Source: Chryseobacterium gleum (GTDB taxonomy: Bacteria > Bacteroidota > Bacteroidia > Flavobacteriales_D > Crocinitomicaceae). Taken from it: DNA of 44,169 nt. The stretch is from assembly GCA_945882095.1 (NCBI GenBank), contig CAMCWF010000018.1, forward strand, positions 1 through 44,169, written 5' to 3'. Position 1 is the stretch's first letter. Every line of letters begins with the position of its first letter. Under the pieces are notes generated by a model. That model was not told the origin of the DNA, searched no databases, and worked only from the letters and a program-made list of their open reading frames with translations. Shown here piece by piece: positions 17,357 through 26,296 of this stretch. The position numbers and the translations under genes are program-made.

Positions 17357-19973
17357 AGAGACTCTCCAACCTACTTTCAAGCAGCGCGATTTTTGTCAGC
17401 GCATCACTTTCCTTTTTCCGCTCATTTTCGACCACTTGCTCGGGTGCACTCCCTACAAATTTTTCATTGCTCAATTTGGATTGTACCGATTTCAAAAATC
17501 CTTTAGCGTATTTGATTTCCTCTTGAATTTTCAGAATTTCAGCTTCAACATCGATGAGTTCACCGAAAGGGATGTAAAATTCAATGCCATCATGAATAAA
17601 GCAATGCGCACCGGTAGGTTTTTCTGAGACATAGGTAATTTCTGACAGGTTCCCCATTTTTACAATCACTGAATCCAGTTGGTTAATGACAGAATGAACG
17701 ACAACCAAGTTCAATTTGACTTTTGTTGAGATGGATTGTTCTTTTCGGAAATGTCGAATGTTCGAGATCACTTGAAAGAGGCCATTGAAATTTTCAATGG
17801 TTTTTTCATCGTAGGTTTTTACTTCTGGCCAATGCGAAACAATTATATCGTCTCCATCCGTTCTTTCACTTAGCGCATGCCAAAGTTCCTCAGTAATAAA
17901 AGGCATAAAGGGATGAAGCAGTTGCATTAATTTTTCAAAGAAACCAAGGGTGCTTTGAAGTGTTTTTGTATCAATGGGTTGCTCAAATCCGGGTTTGATT
18001 AATTCGAGATACCACGCACAGAAATCGTCCCAAATCAACTTGTAGATTTCCATGAGCGCATCTGAGATCCTGAATTTATCAAAATTATCATTTACGGAAG
18101 CCAAGGTTTGTTGATACCTTGATTCGAACCATTCGATGGCAAGCGAAGCGTGTTTAGGCTGATCAAAATCTCTGTTTTCCCAACCCGAAACCAAACGATA
18201 GGCGTTCCAAATTTTGTTTGCAAAATTTCTTCCTTGTTCACATTGAGAGGTATCAAAAGGAAGATCGTTTCCTGCGGGTGAAGAAATCAAAATCCCCATT
18301 CGGACACCATCGGCTCCAAATTGGTTGATTAATTCAATGGGGTCAGGAGAATTGCCAAGGGATTTAGACATTTTTCTACCCAATTTATCCCTTACAATTC
18401 CGGTATAATACACATTTTTAAAAGGTAAATCTCCTAGGTATTCATACCCCGCAATTATCATTCTTGCCACCCAAAAAAACATGATTTCAGGTGCTGTTAC
18501 GAGGTCGTTGGTTGGATAATAGTATTTAATCTCCTCATTGTTTGGTTGGGTAATCCCATTAAACACAGAAATTGGCCATAACCAGCTTGAGAACCAAGTA
18601 TCCAATACATCTTCGTCTTGACGAATGTCTTTTTCGACCAAACGGGTTCCTGTTTTTTCAAAAATTAAATCCAATGCTTCGGACGCTTCTTTGGCAACCA
18701 CAAAATCATTGACCCCATTTCCGAAATACCATGCTGGAATTCGGTGTCCCCACCAAAGTTGACGAGAAATGCACCAATCCCTCACATTCTCCATCCAATG
18801 CCTGTAGGTATTTTTTAATTTTTCTGGATAAAAATGTATGTTGTCGTTCATTACATTTTCCAGCGCAGGTTGCGCCAATTCTTTCATACTCACAAACCAT
18901 TGTAACGATAGTTTGGGTTCAATCACGGCATTCGTTCTTTCTGAAAAACCGACCTTATTGAGGTGATCTACGGTCTTTACGAGGTATCCTTTTTCTTGTA
19001 ATTCTTTAGCGATTGCCTTGCGGACTTCAAAACGATCCATGCCTTCGTAGTGTAAGCCATGGGCATTTAAGGTTCCATTGTCATTAAACAAATCGATGGA
19101 ATCCAAGTTGAATTTTTTACCCAATTCGTAATCATTGATGTCATGGGCAGGCGTCACTTTAAGGCATCCCGTACCAAAAGAGGGATCAACATATGCATCT
19201 GCGACGACGGGTATTTTCCGATTGGCAAGTGGCACCCAAACACTTTTACCTACGAGTTGAGCATAACGAATGTCGTCTGGATTTACACAGATGGCTGAAT
19301 CCCCAAGAATGGTTTCAGGTCGGGTGGTTGCGATGGTCATCCACTCATCATCCGTTTCATCTACTTTATAGCGAACATGGTACAGTTTAGAATTTACTTC
19401 TTTGTAAAGCACTTCTTCATCAGAAACGGCGGTAAGGGCCTCGGGGTCCCAGTTTACCATTCTTACCCCACGGTAAATTTTTCCTTTTTGAAACAAATCA
19501 ATAAAGACTTGTATCACAGATTCTGAATATTCGGGGTCCATGGTAAAGTGCGTTCGTTCCCAATCGCACGAAGCTCCTAATTTTTTCAATTGGTCTAGGA
19601 TGATTCCTCCATGCTTATCCTTCCAAACAAAAGCATGTTTTAGGAATTCATCGCGAGACAAATCTGACTTTTGGATGCCCTCAAGTTTAAGTTTTTGTAC
19701 CACCTTTGCTTCTGTAGCAATGGAAGCGTGATCTGTTCCGGGTACCCAGCAAGCATTTTTACCCAACATCCTTGCCCTACGCACCAAGACATCTTGAATG
19801 GTATTGTTGAGCATGTGTCCCATGTGCAATACCCCTGTAACGTTGGGAGGCGGAATGACGATGGTATAAGGTTCCCTTTCGTCTGGGACGGAGTGAAAAT
19901 AATCCTTTTCCATCCAATGCTGATACCATTTCAGTTCTATCGCACCGGGTTCAAATGTTTTGGAGATTGCCAT
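17349..19973 (-). CDS. valS: Valyl-tRNA synthetase
   Basis: Charges tRNA-Val and edits mischarged threonine. The 874-residue class I enzyme has PPPNVTGVLHMGH at 41-53, where HMGH is the HIGH signature, and KMSKS at 534-538. The editing domain is in between (TTRPETILGD). An anticodon-binding region follows, and the C-terminal coiled coil (about 810-870, rich in Lys, Glu and Leu) is the tRNA-clasping arm usual for ValRS. The start agrees with family N-termini (EPGAIELKWYQHW). The 3' end overlaps the OmpA-like gene on the other strand by 8 bases. Confidence 0.97.
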   Translation of the reverse strand: MAISKTFEPGAIELKWYQHWMEKDYFHSVPDEREPYTIVIPPPNVTGVLHMGHMLNNTIQDVLVRRARMLGKNACWVPGTDHASIATEAKVVQKLKLEGIQKSDLSRDEFLKHAFVWKDKHGGIILDQLKKLGASCDWERTHFTMDPEYSESVIQVFIDLFQKGKIYRGVRMVNWDPEALTAVSDEEVLYKEVNSKLYHVRYKVDETDDEWMTIATTRPETILGDSAICVNPDDIRYAQLVGKSVWVPLANRKIPVVADAYVDPSFGTGCLKVTPAHDINDYELGKKFNLDSIDLFNDNGTLNAHGLHYEGMDRFEVRKAIAKELQEKGYLVKTVDHLNKVGFSERTNAVIEPKLSLQWFVSMKELAQPALENVMNDNIHFYPEKLKNTYRHWMENVRDWCISRQLWWGHRIPAWYFGNGVNDFVVAKEASEALDLIFEKTGTRLVEKDIRQDEDVLDTWFSSWLWPISVFNGITQPNNEEIKYYYPTNDLVTAPEIMFFWVARMIIAGYEYLGDLPFKNVYYTGIVRDKLGRKMSKSLGNSPDPIELINQFGADGVRMGILISSPAGNDLPFDTSQCEQGRNFANKIWNAYRLVSGWENRDFDQPKHASLAIEWFESRYQQTLASVNDNFDKFRISDALMEIYKLIWDDFCAWYLELIKPGFEQPIDTKTLQSTLGFFEKLMQLLHPFMPFITEELWHALSERTDGDDIIVSHWPEVKTYDEKTIENFNGLFQVISNIRHFRKEQSISTKVKLNLVVVHSVINQLDSVIVKMGNLSEITYVSEKPTGAHCFIHDGIEFYIPFGELIDVEAEILKIQEEIKYAKGFLKSVQSKLSNEKFVGSAPEQVVENERKKESDALTKIALLESRLESLSI

Positions 19974-19987
19974 TCAGAAATTTTACG

Positions 19988-19995
19988 CAAAAATA
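19988..19995 (-). promoter_or_regulatory. Candidate -7 element of valS
   Basis: TATTTTTG on the minus strand, 14 bases before the valS ATG. It separates valS from the DUF1573 gene upstream. No -33 match was found. Confidence 0.45.
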
Positions 19996-20040
19996 CAAAT
20001 TACCTAAGATGTACATACAGGTTACCCTATACCGCGGGTG

Positions 20041-20436
20041 TTAGTGGGTCTTTTCAGGAAGGACAATGCCACGAATGGTAAGTACGACGGGGTCTGTTTG
20101 ATCCGAACTAACCGTAATGGTTTTCACGAATTCCCCAACTCTTTTGGTGTCATAGGAGACGCTGATTTTTCCTTTTTTGTTGTTCGGGATTGCATTTTCA
20201 GGTTTTTCCGCGGTGGTGCATCCGCAGCTGGTTTGCACGTTTGTTATTTTCAAAGGTTTTCCAGATTTGTTTACGAAGGTAAAAACGAACAACTCTTTGG
20301 AATCGTAGGGGATTTCGTTTCGTATGATTTCAACTTTATCAAACTTAAGTTGGTTGGTTTTCTTCGTTGAGGTAGATGCTTGTGCATTTAATCCAAAAAT
20401 GACGAAAAAGGAGAGAAAGAAGAATAGCTGTTTCAT
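20041..20436 (-). CDS. DUF1573 domain exported protein
   Basis: A 131-residue protein with a clear signal peptide (about residues 1-20) followed by one immunoglobulin-like DUF1573 domain. The domain hallmark, a Cys-Gly-Cys cluster in TSCGCTTAE, is present at about residue 70, followed by KGKISVSYDTKRVG. DUF1573 proteins are abundant in Bacteroidota and their molecular role is unknown; an envelope location is inferred from the signal. It lies 34 bases downstream of the NUDIX gene on the same strand and may be co-transcribed with it. Confidence 0.9.
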   Translation of the reverse strand: MKQLFFFLSFFVIFGLNAQASTSTKKTNQLKFDKVEIIRNEIPYDSKELFVFTFVNKSGKPLKITNVQTSCGCTTAEKPENAIPNNKKGKISVSYDTKRVGEFVKTITVSSDQTDPVVLTIRGIVLPEKTH

Positions 20437-20470
20437 AAATTAATTTTGTTTTACAATATTACTTTAAATT

Positions 20471-21088
20471 TCAATTTGACGGTAGGTTTTGCGACATCAT
20501 TTCCCACAAATCAACGAGCAAGGGATATGAATTTTGCAACCTAAAACCCACCTCCTCTTGTGGAACAAATTCTGCGATTTGAATGCCTTCTTTTCGTTGA
20601 GGCTTCAATTTATAATAATCCATGGCTTTCATCGCATACCAAAAAGTTTCTTTCCAAACCACTTTCCCTTTTAGTTTATAGAGGTGAGCGGTTACCAACG
20701 GCGCTACATCGGAAATTTGCAACATGAGTTCTCCACATTCTTCACGCACCTCACGCAGCGCAGCTTTCATTGGGTATTCATTCGGTTCAATCCAGCCTTT
20801 AGGAAAATCCCATTTGTCATTTCGAAATATCATAAGAACCTTATTCTCATTGAAGACAACACCTCCTCCCGCTTGGATCAATCTAAAATTCGATTTAAAC
20901 CGTAAAAAATCATATTCAGATTGCATTGGGATGCGGATGGTTTTTTCTTCAAGTTTGTTGATTTTTTTCAAGAATTTTTCAGAATCAAAACCAACTGAAA
21001 GGTCAATAAAATTGTCTTTCTCAGGTTGTTCATAACTCTCAAACAACAAGGTTTTGTTCTCCGTAAAAACTTTATATTTTTGTACCAT
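20471..21088 (-). CDS. NUDIX hydrolase family protein
   Basis: A 205-residue protein with a NUDIX box at about 105-127 (from GWIEPNE to REVREECGE), so it probably hydrolyses a nucleoside-diphosphate-linked substrate. The first ~65 residues form a Bacteroidota-specific N-terminal extension. The substrate cannot be read from sequence. I place the start at 21088 (MVQKYKVF), not at upstream in-frame codons that would add ten residues overlapping pyrE. This ATG overlaps the pyrE ATG on the other strand by two bases. NUDIX beside pyrE is a recurring arrangement in this phylum. Confidence 0.9.
   Translation of the reverse strand: MVQKYKVFTENKTLLFESYEQPEKDNFIDLSVGFDSEKFLKKINKLEEKTIRIPMQSEYDFLRFKSNFRLIQAGGGVVFNENKVLMIFRNDKWDFPKGWIEPNEYPMKAALREVREECGELMLQISDVAPLVTAHLYKLKGKVVWKETFWYAMKAMDYYKLKPQRKEGIQIAEFVPQEEVGFRLQNSYPLLVDLWEMMSQNLPSN
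21053..21082 (+). promoter_or_regulatory. Promoter of pyrE with both elements, inside the NUDIX gene
   Basis: TTTG (21053-21056), an 18-base gap, then TATTTTTG (21075-21082). This is a full match to TTG-N17-23-TAnnTTTG. The box ends 4 bases before the pyrE ATG, so the message should be leaderless. The whole promoter lies in NUDIX coding sequence. Confidence 0.6.
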
Positions 21089-21734
21089 GGTATACGACAA
21101 AGATAGTGCGCTTCGCATTGCGGGAGAATTGTTGAGAATAAAAGCGGTTAAACTTCAACCGAAGGAGCCTTTTACATGGGCCTCAGGATGGAAATCACCC
21201 ATTTATTGTGACAACCGTAAAACGCTTTCTTTCCCGACTGTGCGCACCTACATTCGTCAACTTCTTGCAGAGATTGTGGAGGAAAAGTTTGGTAAACCAG
21301 ATGTCATTGCTGGCATTGCGACAGGCGGAATTCCTCAAGGAGTTTTGGTCGCGCAGGAATTGGGATTGCCTTTTATTTACGTTCGAAGCAACGTTAAAGA
21401 CCACGGTCTTGGGAACTTGATTGAGGGAACCTATGAAGAAGGTCAAAAGGTCTTGGTGGTTGAAGATTTAATTTCGACCGGAGGAAGCAGTTTACTTGCG
21501 ATCAATGCATTGAAAGAAGCAGGCCTAAAAGTTAAAGGATTGATAGCGATTTTCTCTTATGGATTCGACACCGCGAAGGATGCTTTTGAAAAGGCCGAAT
21601 GCCCTTACTATACAATAACTGATTACGATCATTTGGTATTGCAAGCTTTGGCTCAAAATTACATTCGAGAGACTGAATTGGAGCAACTGCGAAAATGGAG
21701 GGAAATTCCTTCTGAATGGAAACCATTGCCATGA
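21087..21734 (+). CDS. pyrE: Orotate phosphoribosyltransferase
   Basis: Converts orotate and PRPP to OMP in pyrimidine synthesis. At 215 residues it has normal length. Family signatures include FTWASGWKSPIYCDNR (about 29-44), GIATGGIPQG and the PRPP motif VLVVEDLISTGGSS. The start at 21087 (MVYDKDSALRIAGELL) fits homologues; the in-frame ATG at 21054 would cover the -33 and -7 elements. Its stop overlaps the start of the next gene (ATGA), so pyrE and the SRPBCC gene are coupled. Confidence 0.96.
   Translation: MVYDKDSALRIAGELLRIKAVKLQPKEPFTWASGWKSPIYCDNRKTLSFPTVRTYIRQLLAEIVEEKFGKPDVIAGIATGGIPQGVLVAQELGLPFIYVRSNVKDHGLGNLIEGTYEEGQKVLVVEDLISTGGSSLLAINALKEAGLKVKGLIAIFSYGFDTAKDAFEKAECPYYTITDYDHLVLQALAQNYIRETELEQLRKWREIPSEWKPLP
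21098..21105 (-). promoter_or_regulatory. Candidate -7 element of the NUDIX gene, inside pyrE
   Basis: TATCTTTG on the minus strand, 9 bases before the NUDIX ATG and within the first codons of pyrE. No -33 TTG was found, so it looks weaker than the opposing pyrE promoter. Confidence 0.42.
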
Positions 21735-22135
21735 GAATTGTAACAGAGGGCTTCTCGGTTCATCATTCGATTTCTGAAGTACACAGTTTTTTGACCCTTC
21801 CTTCTAACCTGAATTTACTTTTACCACAGGAGCGCATTTCAGAATTTACCTCCGACGAGGTTTCTTGTTCTTTTCAAATTTTAGGAGGCATCAAAATCAC
21901 CCTGATTTTAGGGGAAGTCACTTCTCATTCCATTCAATATCACAGTGGAGAAAATGGACCGATGAAATTCACCCTGAGTATTCACATGGATTCTACACCG
22001 ACCACCACAACTGGTAATTTACAATTCGAGGGAGATGCCCCTCCGGTGGTTGCCATGGTTGCGAAAGGGCCACTCACTGCATTGTTTACTGAAATGGCTT
22101 CGCGATTGGAAACTGCGATGGATACACATGCGTGA
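21731..22135 (+). CDS. SRPBCC (START-like) family protein
   Basis: A 134-residue protein with the pattern of a small START-like helix-grip fold: a first strand and amphipathic helix (FSVHHSISEVHSFL), a run of beta strands, and a long C-terminal helix (TALFTEMASRLETAM). Such proteins bind hydrophobic ligands, but no ligand can be named. The ATG overlaps the pyrE stop (ATGA), making a two-gene unit; pyrE followed by an SRPBCC gene is a familiar order in Bacteroidota. The last 50 bases overlap birA on the opposite strand. Confidence 0.78.
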   Translation: MRIVTEGFSVHHSISEVHSFLTLPSNLNLLLPQERISEFTSDEVSCSFQILGGIKITLILGEVTSHSIQYHSGENGPMKFTLSIHMDSTPTTTTGNLQFEGDAPPVVAMVAKGPLTALFTEMASRLETAMDTHA

Positions 22136-22847
22136 TTTCTTTGAAATCAAAATATTTTAACTCGTTGTCGATCTCTACCCCTAAACATCCGGAAGGATTG
22201 ACATCTTTTATGCAACCCATTCGTTGATTCCCTTGAACAATAAACGCCGACATCTGGTCTTTTCTATACAAGCTCTGCACATAATCGTTTCTTAATTTAT
22301 CAATGTTTTGAAGGGCATGAAGGTTTTCGGTAAGAAGAAAGCACAATGCGTTTAGAACCTCATCCATTCGATAGGTCAAATTTGTTTCGATTGACATTGA
22401 GGTCGCATTCAATGAACCAAAATCCAATTGATTGACATTTAAACCTATCCCCACGATTACGTTGGAAATCTTGTTTCCTTGCGAAGTTGATTCGATTAAC
22501 ATTCCTCCAATCTTACGGTCATTCACAATAAGGTCGTTCGGCCATTTTACCTCAGCACTTAATCCAAATTTTGCCAACAACGATTTAAGGCATAAACTAA
22601 CCCACCAATTTAAGGCAGGCAAGACTGCTACTGACAGGTTGTCAGGATTCCAAATAAACGAGCAAGTGAGGTTATCTCCCTTACTGGAAAGCCATTGATT
22701 ACCGCGTTGCCCCCTGCCCAGTGTTTGAAAATCTGCCAATACGACCGTCCCATTCATCACAGGACCTGCTTCGATTAGCTTGGCAGCAAAGTTGCTAGTG
22801 GAGTCGACCTCTTCTAATCTAAATTTTTGCGATCCAAAAATTAGCAT
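22086..22847 (-). CDS. birA: Biotin--[acetyl-CoA carboxylase] ligase, single-domain type
   Basis: Attaches biotin to the carrier domain of biotin enzymes through biotinyl-AMP. The 253-residue enzyme has GRGQRGNQW at 44-52 (adenylate loop), KWPNDL at 101-106 and the lysine region RKIGGMLIES at 111-120. It lacks the N-terminal winged helix of regulatory BirA, so it should be catalytic only. The gene is divergent from rsfS, and its 3' end overlaps the SRPBCC gene by 50 bases. Confidence 0.94.
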   Translation of the reverse strand: MLIFGSQKFRLEEVDSTSNFAAKLIEAGPVMNGTVVLADFQTLGRGQRGNQWLSSKGDNLTCSFIWNPDNLSVAVLPALNWWVSLCLKSLLAKFGLSAEVKWPNDLIVNDRKIGGMLIESTSQGNKISNVIVGIGLNVNQLDFGSLNATSMSIETNLTYRMDEVLNALCFLLTENLHALQNIDKLRNDYVQSLYRKDQMSAFIVQGNQRMGCIKDVNPSGCLGVEIDNELKYFDFKEITHVYPSQFPIAKPFQ

Positions 22848-22896
22848 ATTTTAAGATGAACAATTGGAAACAAAGGTATAATTAAAATTATTGGGT

Positions 22897-22904
22897 TAGT
22901 TTTG
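22897..22904 (+). promoter_or_regulatory. Candidate -7 element of rsfS-ftsH
   Basis: TAGTTTTG ends 17 bases before the rsfS ATG at 22922 in the birA/rsfS divergent gap. No good -33 element is present. Confidence 0.45.
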
Positions 22905-22921
22905 CAAAACACGGTTAATTG

Positions 22922-23299
22922 ATGGCGAAAAAAATAGAACAATCACATTCAGAGATATTATGCAATTGCATTGTAGAAGGAATGCAAGAAAACAAAGCAA
23001 AAGACATTGTAATCCTGGACTTAAGAAATGTTTCTTCCGCAGTTTGCGATTTTTTCATTATCTGCACAGGTGAGTCCTCTACGCAAGTGGATGGAATTTC
23101 AAACTCAGTTACAAGACATACCCGTAAAATTTTAAAGGAAAAACCTTGGCACATCGAGGGTCAACGAAACAGCGAGTGGGTGTTGATGGATTACATCGAT
23201 GTGGTTGCCCATGTATTTTACAAAGAGGCACGTGGGTTTTATGAAATTGAGGACTTGTGGGCAGATGGAATACGTACAGATGTTCCAAACATAAACTAA
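22922..23299 (+). CDS. rsfS: Ribosome silencing factor RsfS
   Basis: A 125-residue protein of the RsfS/YbeB/Iojap family. It binds ribosomal protein L14 and blocks joining of 50S and 30S subunits when nutrients are scarce. Signature segments are present: DIVILDLRNVSSAVCDFFIICTG split across residues 28-50, WVLMDYIDVVAHVF, and FYEIEDLW near the end. The ATG at 22922 is chosen over a TTG one codon earlier. ftsH follows after 5 bases, so they are co-transcribed. Confidence 0.95.
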   Translation: MAKKIEQSHSEILCNCIVEGMQENKAKDIVILDLRNVSSAVCDFFIICTGESSTQVDGISNSVTRHTRKILKEKPWHIEGQRNSEWVLMDYIDVVAHVFYKEARGFYEIEDLWADGIRTDVPNIN

Positions 23300-23304
23300 A
23301 AAAA

Positions 23305-25359
23305 ATGGCAAACGAAAAAAAGAAAGGTGGTTTTTCAGTGTATTGGATTTACGCCGTGGCAGGTCTTGCATTTATTGCAATTCAACTGTTTTACAATGTA
23401 GAGTCACACATCTCAGTTCAGCGAAAAAACACCTTGTTTCAATTGATTGATTCAAATGGCGTCGCAAAAGTTGAAATCATCAATGGTTCTCGTGCAGACT
23501 TCAAACTGAACAAGAAAGGTTTAGAGATTGTCAAAAATTCAAAATCAGGTGAATACAAAAACATCTGGAAACAACTTAAAAAAGACAGTCCTGCAAAGCA
23601 AAAAGAGCGCATCCTTGAGCTTAAAAACATTGGTGATTTAGGGAATTTTGAAACCAACTTAGAAGACAGGAAATTCGAATACGGAACAGATACACAATAT
23701 GACTATTTCGGTCAAATTTTTTGGTATGTCTTGCCTTTTGGGATCATTTTCCTCATCTGGTTTTTCGTAATGCGACGAATGACAGGTGGCGGCGGCGGTG
23801 GCGGTGGTGGTCAAATTTTCAATATTGGCAAGTCAAAAGCCCAATTGTACGACAAAGGTAAATCGACCAACATTACTTTTAAAGATGTGGCAGGATTGCA
23901 AGGCGCTAAGGAAGAAATCGTTGAAATTGTTGAATTTCTTAAACACCCAAAAAAATACACGGATATCGGCGCAAAAATCCCTAAAGGTGCTTTGTTGGTA
24001 GGGCCTCCTGGAACAGGAAAAACCTTACTTGCAAAAGCAGTTGCAGGAGAAGCAAAAGTTCCTTTCTTTTCTTTGTCAGGTTCGGATTTCGTCGAAATGT
24101 TTGTGGGCGTGGGTGCTTCCAGGGTACGCGACCTTTTTAAGCAAGCCAAAGAAAAGGCCCCGGCCATTATCTTTATTGATGAAATTGATGCGATAGGTCG
24201 AGCGCGCGGAAAAAACAATGGTTTCAACTCAAACGACGAGCGCGAAAACACCCTCAACCAACTCTTAACTGAAATGGATGGTTTTGGAACAAACAGCGGT
24301 GTTATAATCATTGCAGCAACAAACAGAGCGGATGTTTTGGACAGTGCTTTGTTGCGGGCAGGTCGTTTTGACCGTCAAATTTATGTCGACATGCCTGACA
24401 TTAATGAACGCAAGGAGATTTTCCAGGTTCATTTAAAGCCTTTAAAACTGGAAAAGGATATTGACATCGACTTTTTAGCAAGACAGACACCTGGTTTTTC
24501 TGGGGCTGACATCGCTAATTTATGTAACGAGGCAGCATTGACTGCGGCCCGAAAGGATAAAAAGAAAGTGGGTAAACAAGACTTCTTGGATGCCGTTGAC
24601 CGAATTGTTGGGGGATTAGAAAAGAAAAACAAAATCATTACTGTTGAGGAAAAGAAGACCATTGCCTTTCACGAAGCAGGTCACGCAACCATTTCTTGGA
24701 TGTTAGAACATGCTTCTCCCTTGGTAAAAGTAACCATCGTGCCTCGCGGACAATCTTTAGGGGCGGCATGGTACCTACCTGAAGAACGAAGCATAACCAC
24801 CACTGAGCAATTGTTGGATCAAATGTGTTCTGCGCTTGGCGGAAGGGCTTCAGAAGAGCTTATGTTTGGTAAAATCAGCACGGGCGCATTGAGTGATTTA
24901 GAAAAAGTCACCAAGCAAGCCTACGCCATGGTCACCATTTATGGATTGAATAAAAAAATAGGAAACATTTCTTTTTACGATTCACAGGGACGAGATACCT
25001 TTACCAAACCTTATTCAGAGGAAACGGCAAAAATCATCGATCAAGAAGTTTCAAATTTGATAGAAACGCAATACCAACGTGCATTGGCTTTGCTTACTGA
25101 AAATAAAGACCATTTGATTTCTTTGGCAGAAAAACTTCTTACAGAGGAAGTGATTTTCAAGGAAGACTTAGAATCTATTTTTGGAAAACGACCATGGGAT
25201 CCACTTATTGATTTACACAATGATTCGGTTAAACCGGTACAAGCAACAGAGGAAAACGAGGCGCAAGAAAACAGCGTTGAAGAAACCCCTGAAGCGACAG
25301 AACCTGAGGAAGCAACTAAATCGGAGGAGGAAACAGAACCAGATTCCAATAAAGATTAG
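23305..25359 (+). CDS. ftsH: ATP-dependent zinc metalloprotease FtsH
   Basis: Membrane-anchored AAA+ protease that degrades misfolded membrane proteins and selected regulators. The 684 residues contain, in order: a membrane segment at about 12-30, a periplasmic domain, a second membrane segment near 140, a run of nine glycines after it, Walker A GPPGTGKT at 233-240, Walker [12 protein letters not shown], the second region of homology with ATNRADVLD, and zinc site HEAGH at 456-460. The last ~45 residues are an acidic Glu/Thr-rich disordered tail. The ATG at 23305 matches family starts; an upstream in-frame codon lies in rsfS. Confidence 0.97.
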   Translation: MANEKKKGGFSVYWIYAVAGLAFIAIQLFYNVESHISVQRKNTLFQLIDSNGVAKVEIINGSRADFKLNKKGLEIVKNSKSGEYKNIWKQLKKDSPAKQKERILELKNIGDLGNFETNLEDRKFEYGTDTQYDYFGQIFWYVLPFGIIFLIWFFVMRRMTGGGGGGGGGQIFNIGKSKAQLYDKGKSTNITFKDVAGLQGAKEEIVEIVEFLKHPKKYTDIGAKIPKGALLVGPPGTGKTLLAKAVAGEAKVPFFSLSGSDFVEMFVGVGASRVRDLFKQAKEKAPAIIFIDEIDAIGRARGKNNGFNSNDERENTLNQLLTEMDGFGTNSGVIIIAATNRADVLDSALLRAGRFDRQIYVDMPDINERKEIFQVHLKPLKLEKDIDIDFLARQTPGFSGADIANLCNEAALTAARKDKKKVGKQDFLDAVDRIVGGLEKKNKIITVEEKKTIAFHEAGHATISWMLEHASPLVKVTIVPRGQSLGAAWYLPEERSITTTEQLLDQMCSALGGRASEELMFGKISTGALSDLEKVTKQAYAMVTIYGLNKKIGNISFYDSQGRDTFTKPYSEETAKIIDQEVSNLIETQYQRALALLTENKDHLISLAEKLLTEEVIFKEDLESIFGKRPWDPLIDLHNDSVKPVQATEENEAQENSVEETPEATEPEEATKSEEETEPDSNKD

Positions 25360-25471
25360 GTTCGATTTAATCAAGATTAATTTCAAAATAATTTCCTGTT
25401 TAGGCGCAAGAAACTTAATGAGGTTGATTAAACACACACCTGTTTTTATGCGTAACTTCGTAAAAAAAAGG

Positions 25472-26287
25472 ATGACCAACCTACAACAAAGGACAATTAC
25501 AGCATTGGTTTTCGGGTTGTTTGTGTTAGGATCCACACTCTACAGCCCACTTGCGCAAGGCCTTACCTTCAGTTTTTTCATGATTGTCGGCTTATGGGAA
25601 TTCTACAAAATGTTTGACAGCCATTCGGTCGTTAAAGTCAGCAAAGAATTGGGGATTTTCATAGGAATTTTTATATACACCTTATTGGTGGGAATCAGCA
25701 TGAAGTTCTTGCCTGTTATATCTATCACCGTTATTTTTCCAATGTTTTTCTTATTGGTTTTAACGGAGTTATGGAAACGAGAAGCCCAACCTTTGATCAA
25801 CATATCTGTACTGGTATTTGGAATCATTTACATTGTCATCCCTTTTTATCTGACCATTGATTTAAACCTTAGAAACAATCAATACTTACCGAGTGTGGCC
25901 GGGATGATTTTGTTAATTTGGACCAATGACACCATGGCCTATTTCATTGGAAGGTTCTTTGGCAAACACAAGCTTTTTGAAAGAATTTCTCCGAAAAAAA
26001 CCTGGGAAGGCAGCATTGGGGGCATTTTATTCACCGTTTTGGTGGGGTATTTTATTGGGACCTATGTGAATCAAGGACAAACATTCTTTTGGCTCATTGC
26101 AGCAGGTATCATTGCCCCATGTGCCATATTTGGAGATTTGTTAGAATCCTTATTCAAAAGAAGTTTGGCGCTAAAAGACAGTGGGAAATTGTTACCGGGT
26201 CACGGGGGGGTCTTGGATCGTTTTGATGCTGCCCTGTTTACCATACCCTTCTTCTATTGCTGGCATATGCTTTATTATTATTGGTAA
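25472..26287 (+). CDS. cdsA: Phosphatidate cytidylyltransferase
   Basis: Makes CDP-diacylglycerol, precursor of all bacterial phospholipids. The 271-residue product has about seven or eight hydrophobic segments. The family signature is complete near the C-terminus: SLALKDSGKLLPGHGG followed by DRFD, with SPKKTWEGSIGG before it. I favour the ATG at 25472, which has an AAGG just upstream and matches homologous N-termini (NLQQRTITALVFG). The ATG at 25448 would add eight residues, and more distal codons fall in ftsH. psd follows after 9 bases. Confidence 0.92.
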   Translation: MTNLQQRTITALVFGLFVLGSTLYSPLAQGLTFSFFMIVGLWEFYKMFDSHSVVKVSKELGIFIGIFIYTLLVGISMKFLPVISITVIFPMFFLLVLTELWKREAQPLINISVLVFGIIYIVIPFYLTIDLNLRNNQYLPSVAGMILLIWTNDTMAYFIGRFFGKHKLFERISPKKTWEGSIGGILFTVLVGYFIGTYVNQGQTFFWLIAAGIIAPCAIFGDLLESLFKRSLALKDSGKLLPGHGGVLDRFDAALFTIPFFYCWHMLYYYW

Positions 26288-26296
26288 ATTTGACCG

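Noticed and set aside
23788..23814. GGC/GGT repeat, possible simple-sequence contingency locus
   Set aside because: It encodes the poly-glycine linker common after the second membrane helix of FtsH in this phylum. The codons are mixed, so slippage is unlikely.
25181..25471. An upstream extension of cdsA overlapping the end of ftsH
   Set aside because: The extra ~97 residues are mostly the acidic ftsH tail read in another frame, giving a Lys/Arg-rich stretch. The cdsA family start fits 25472.
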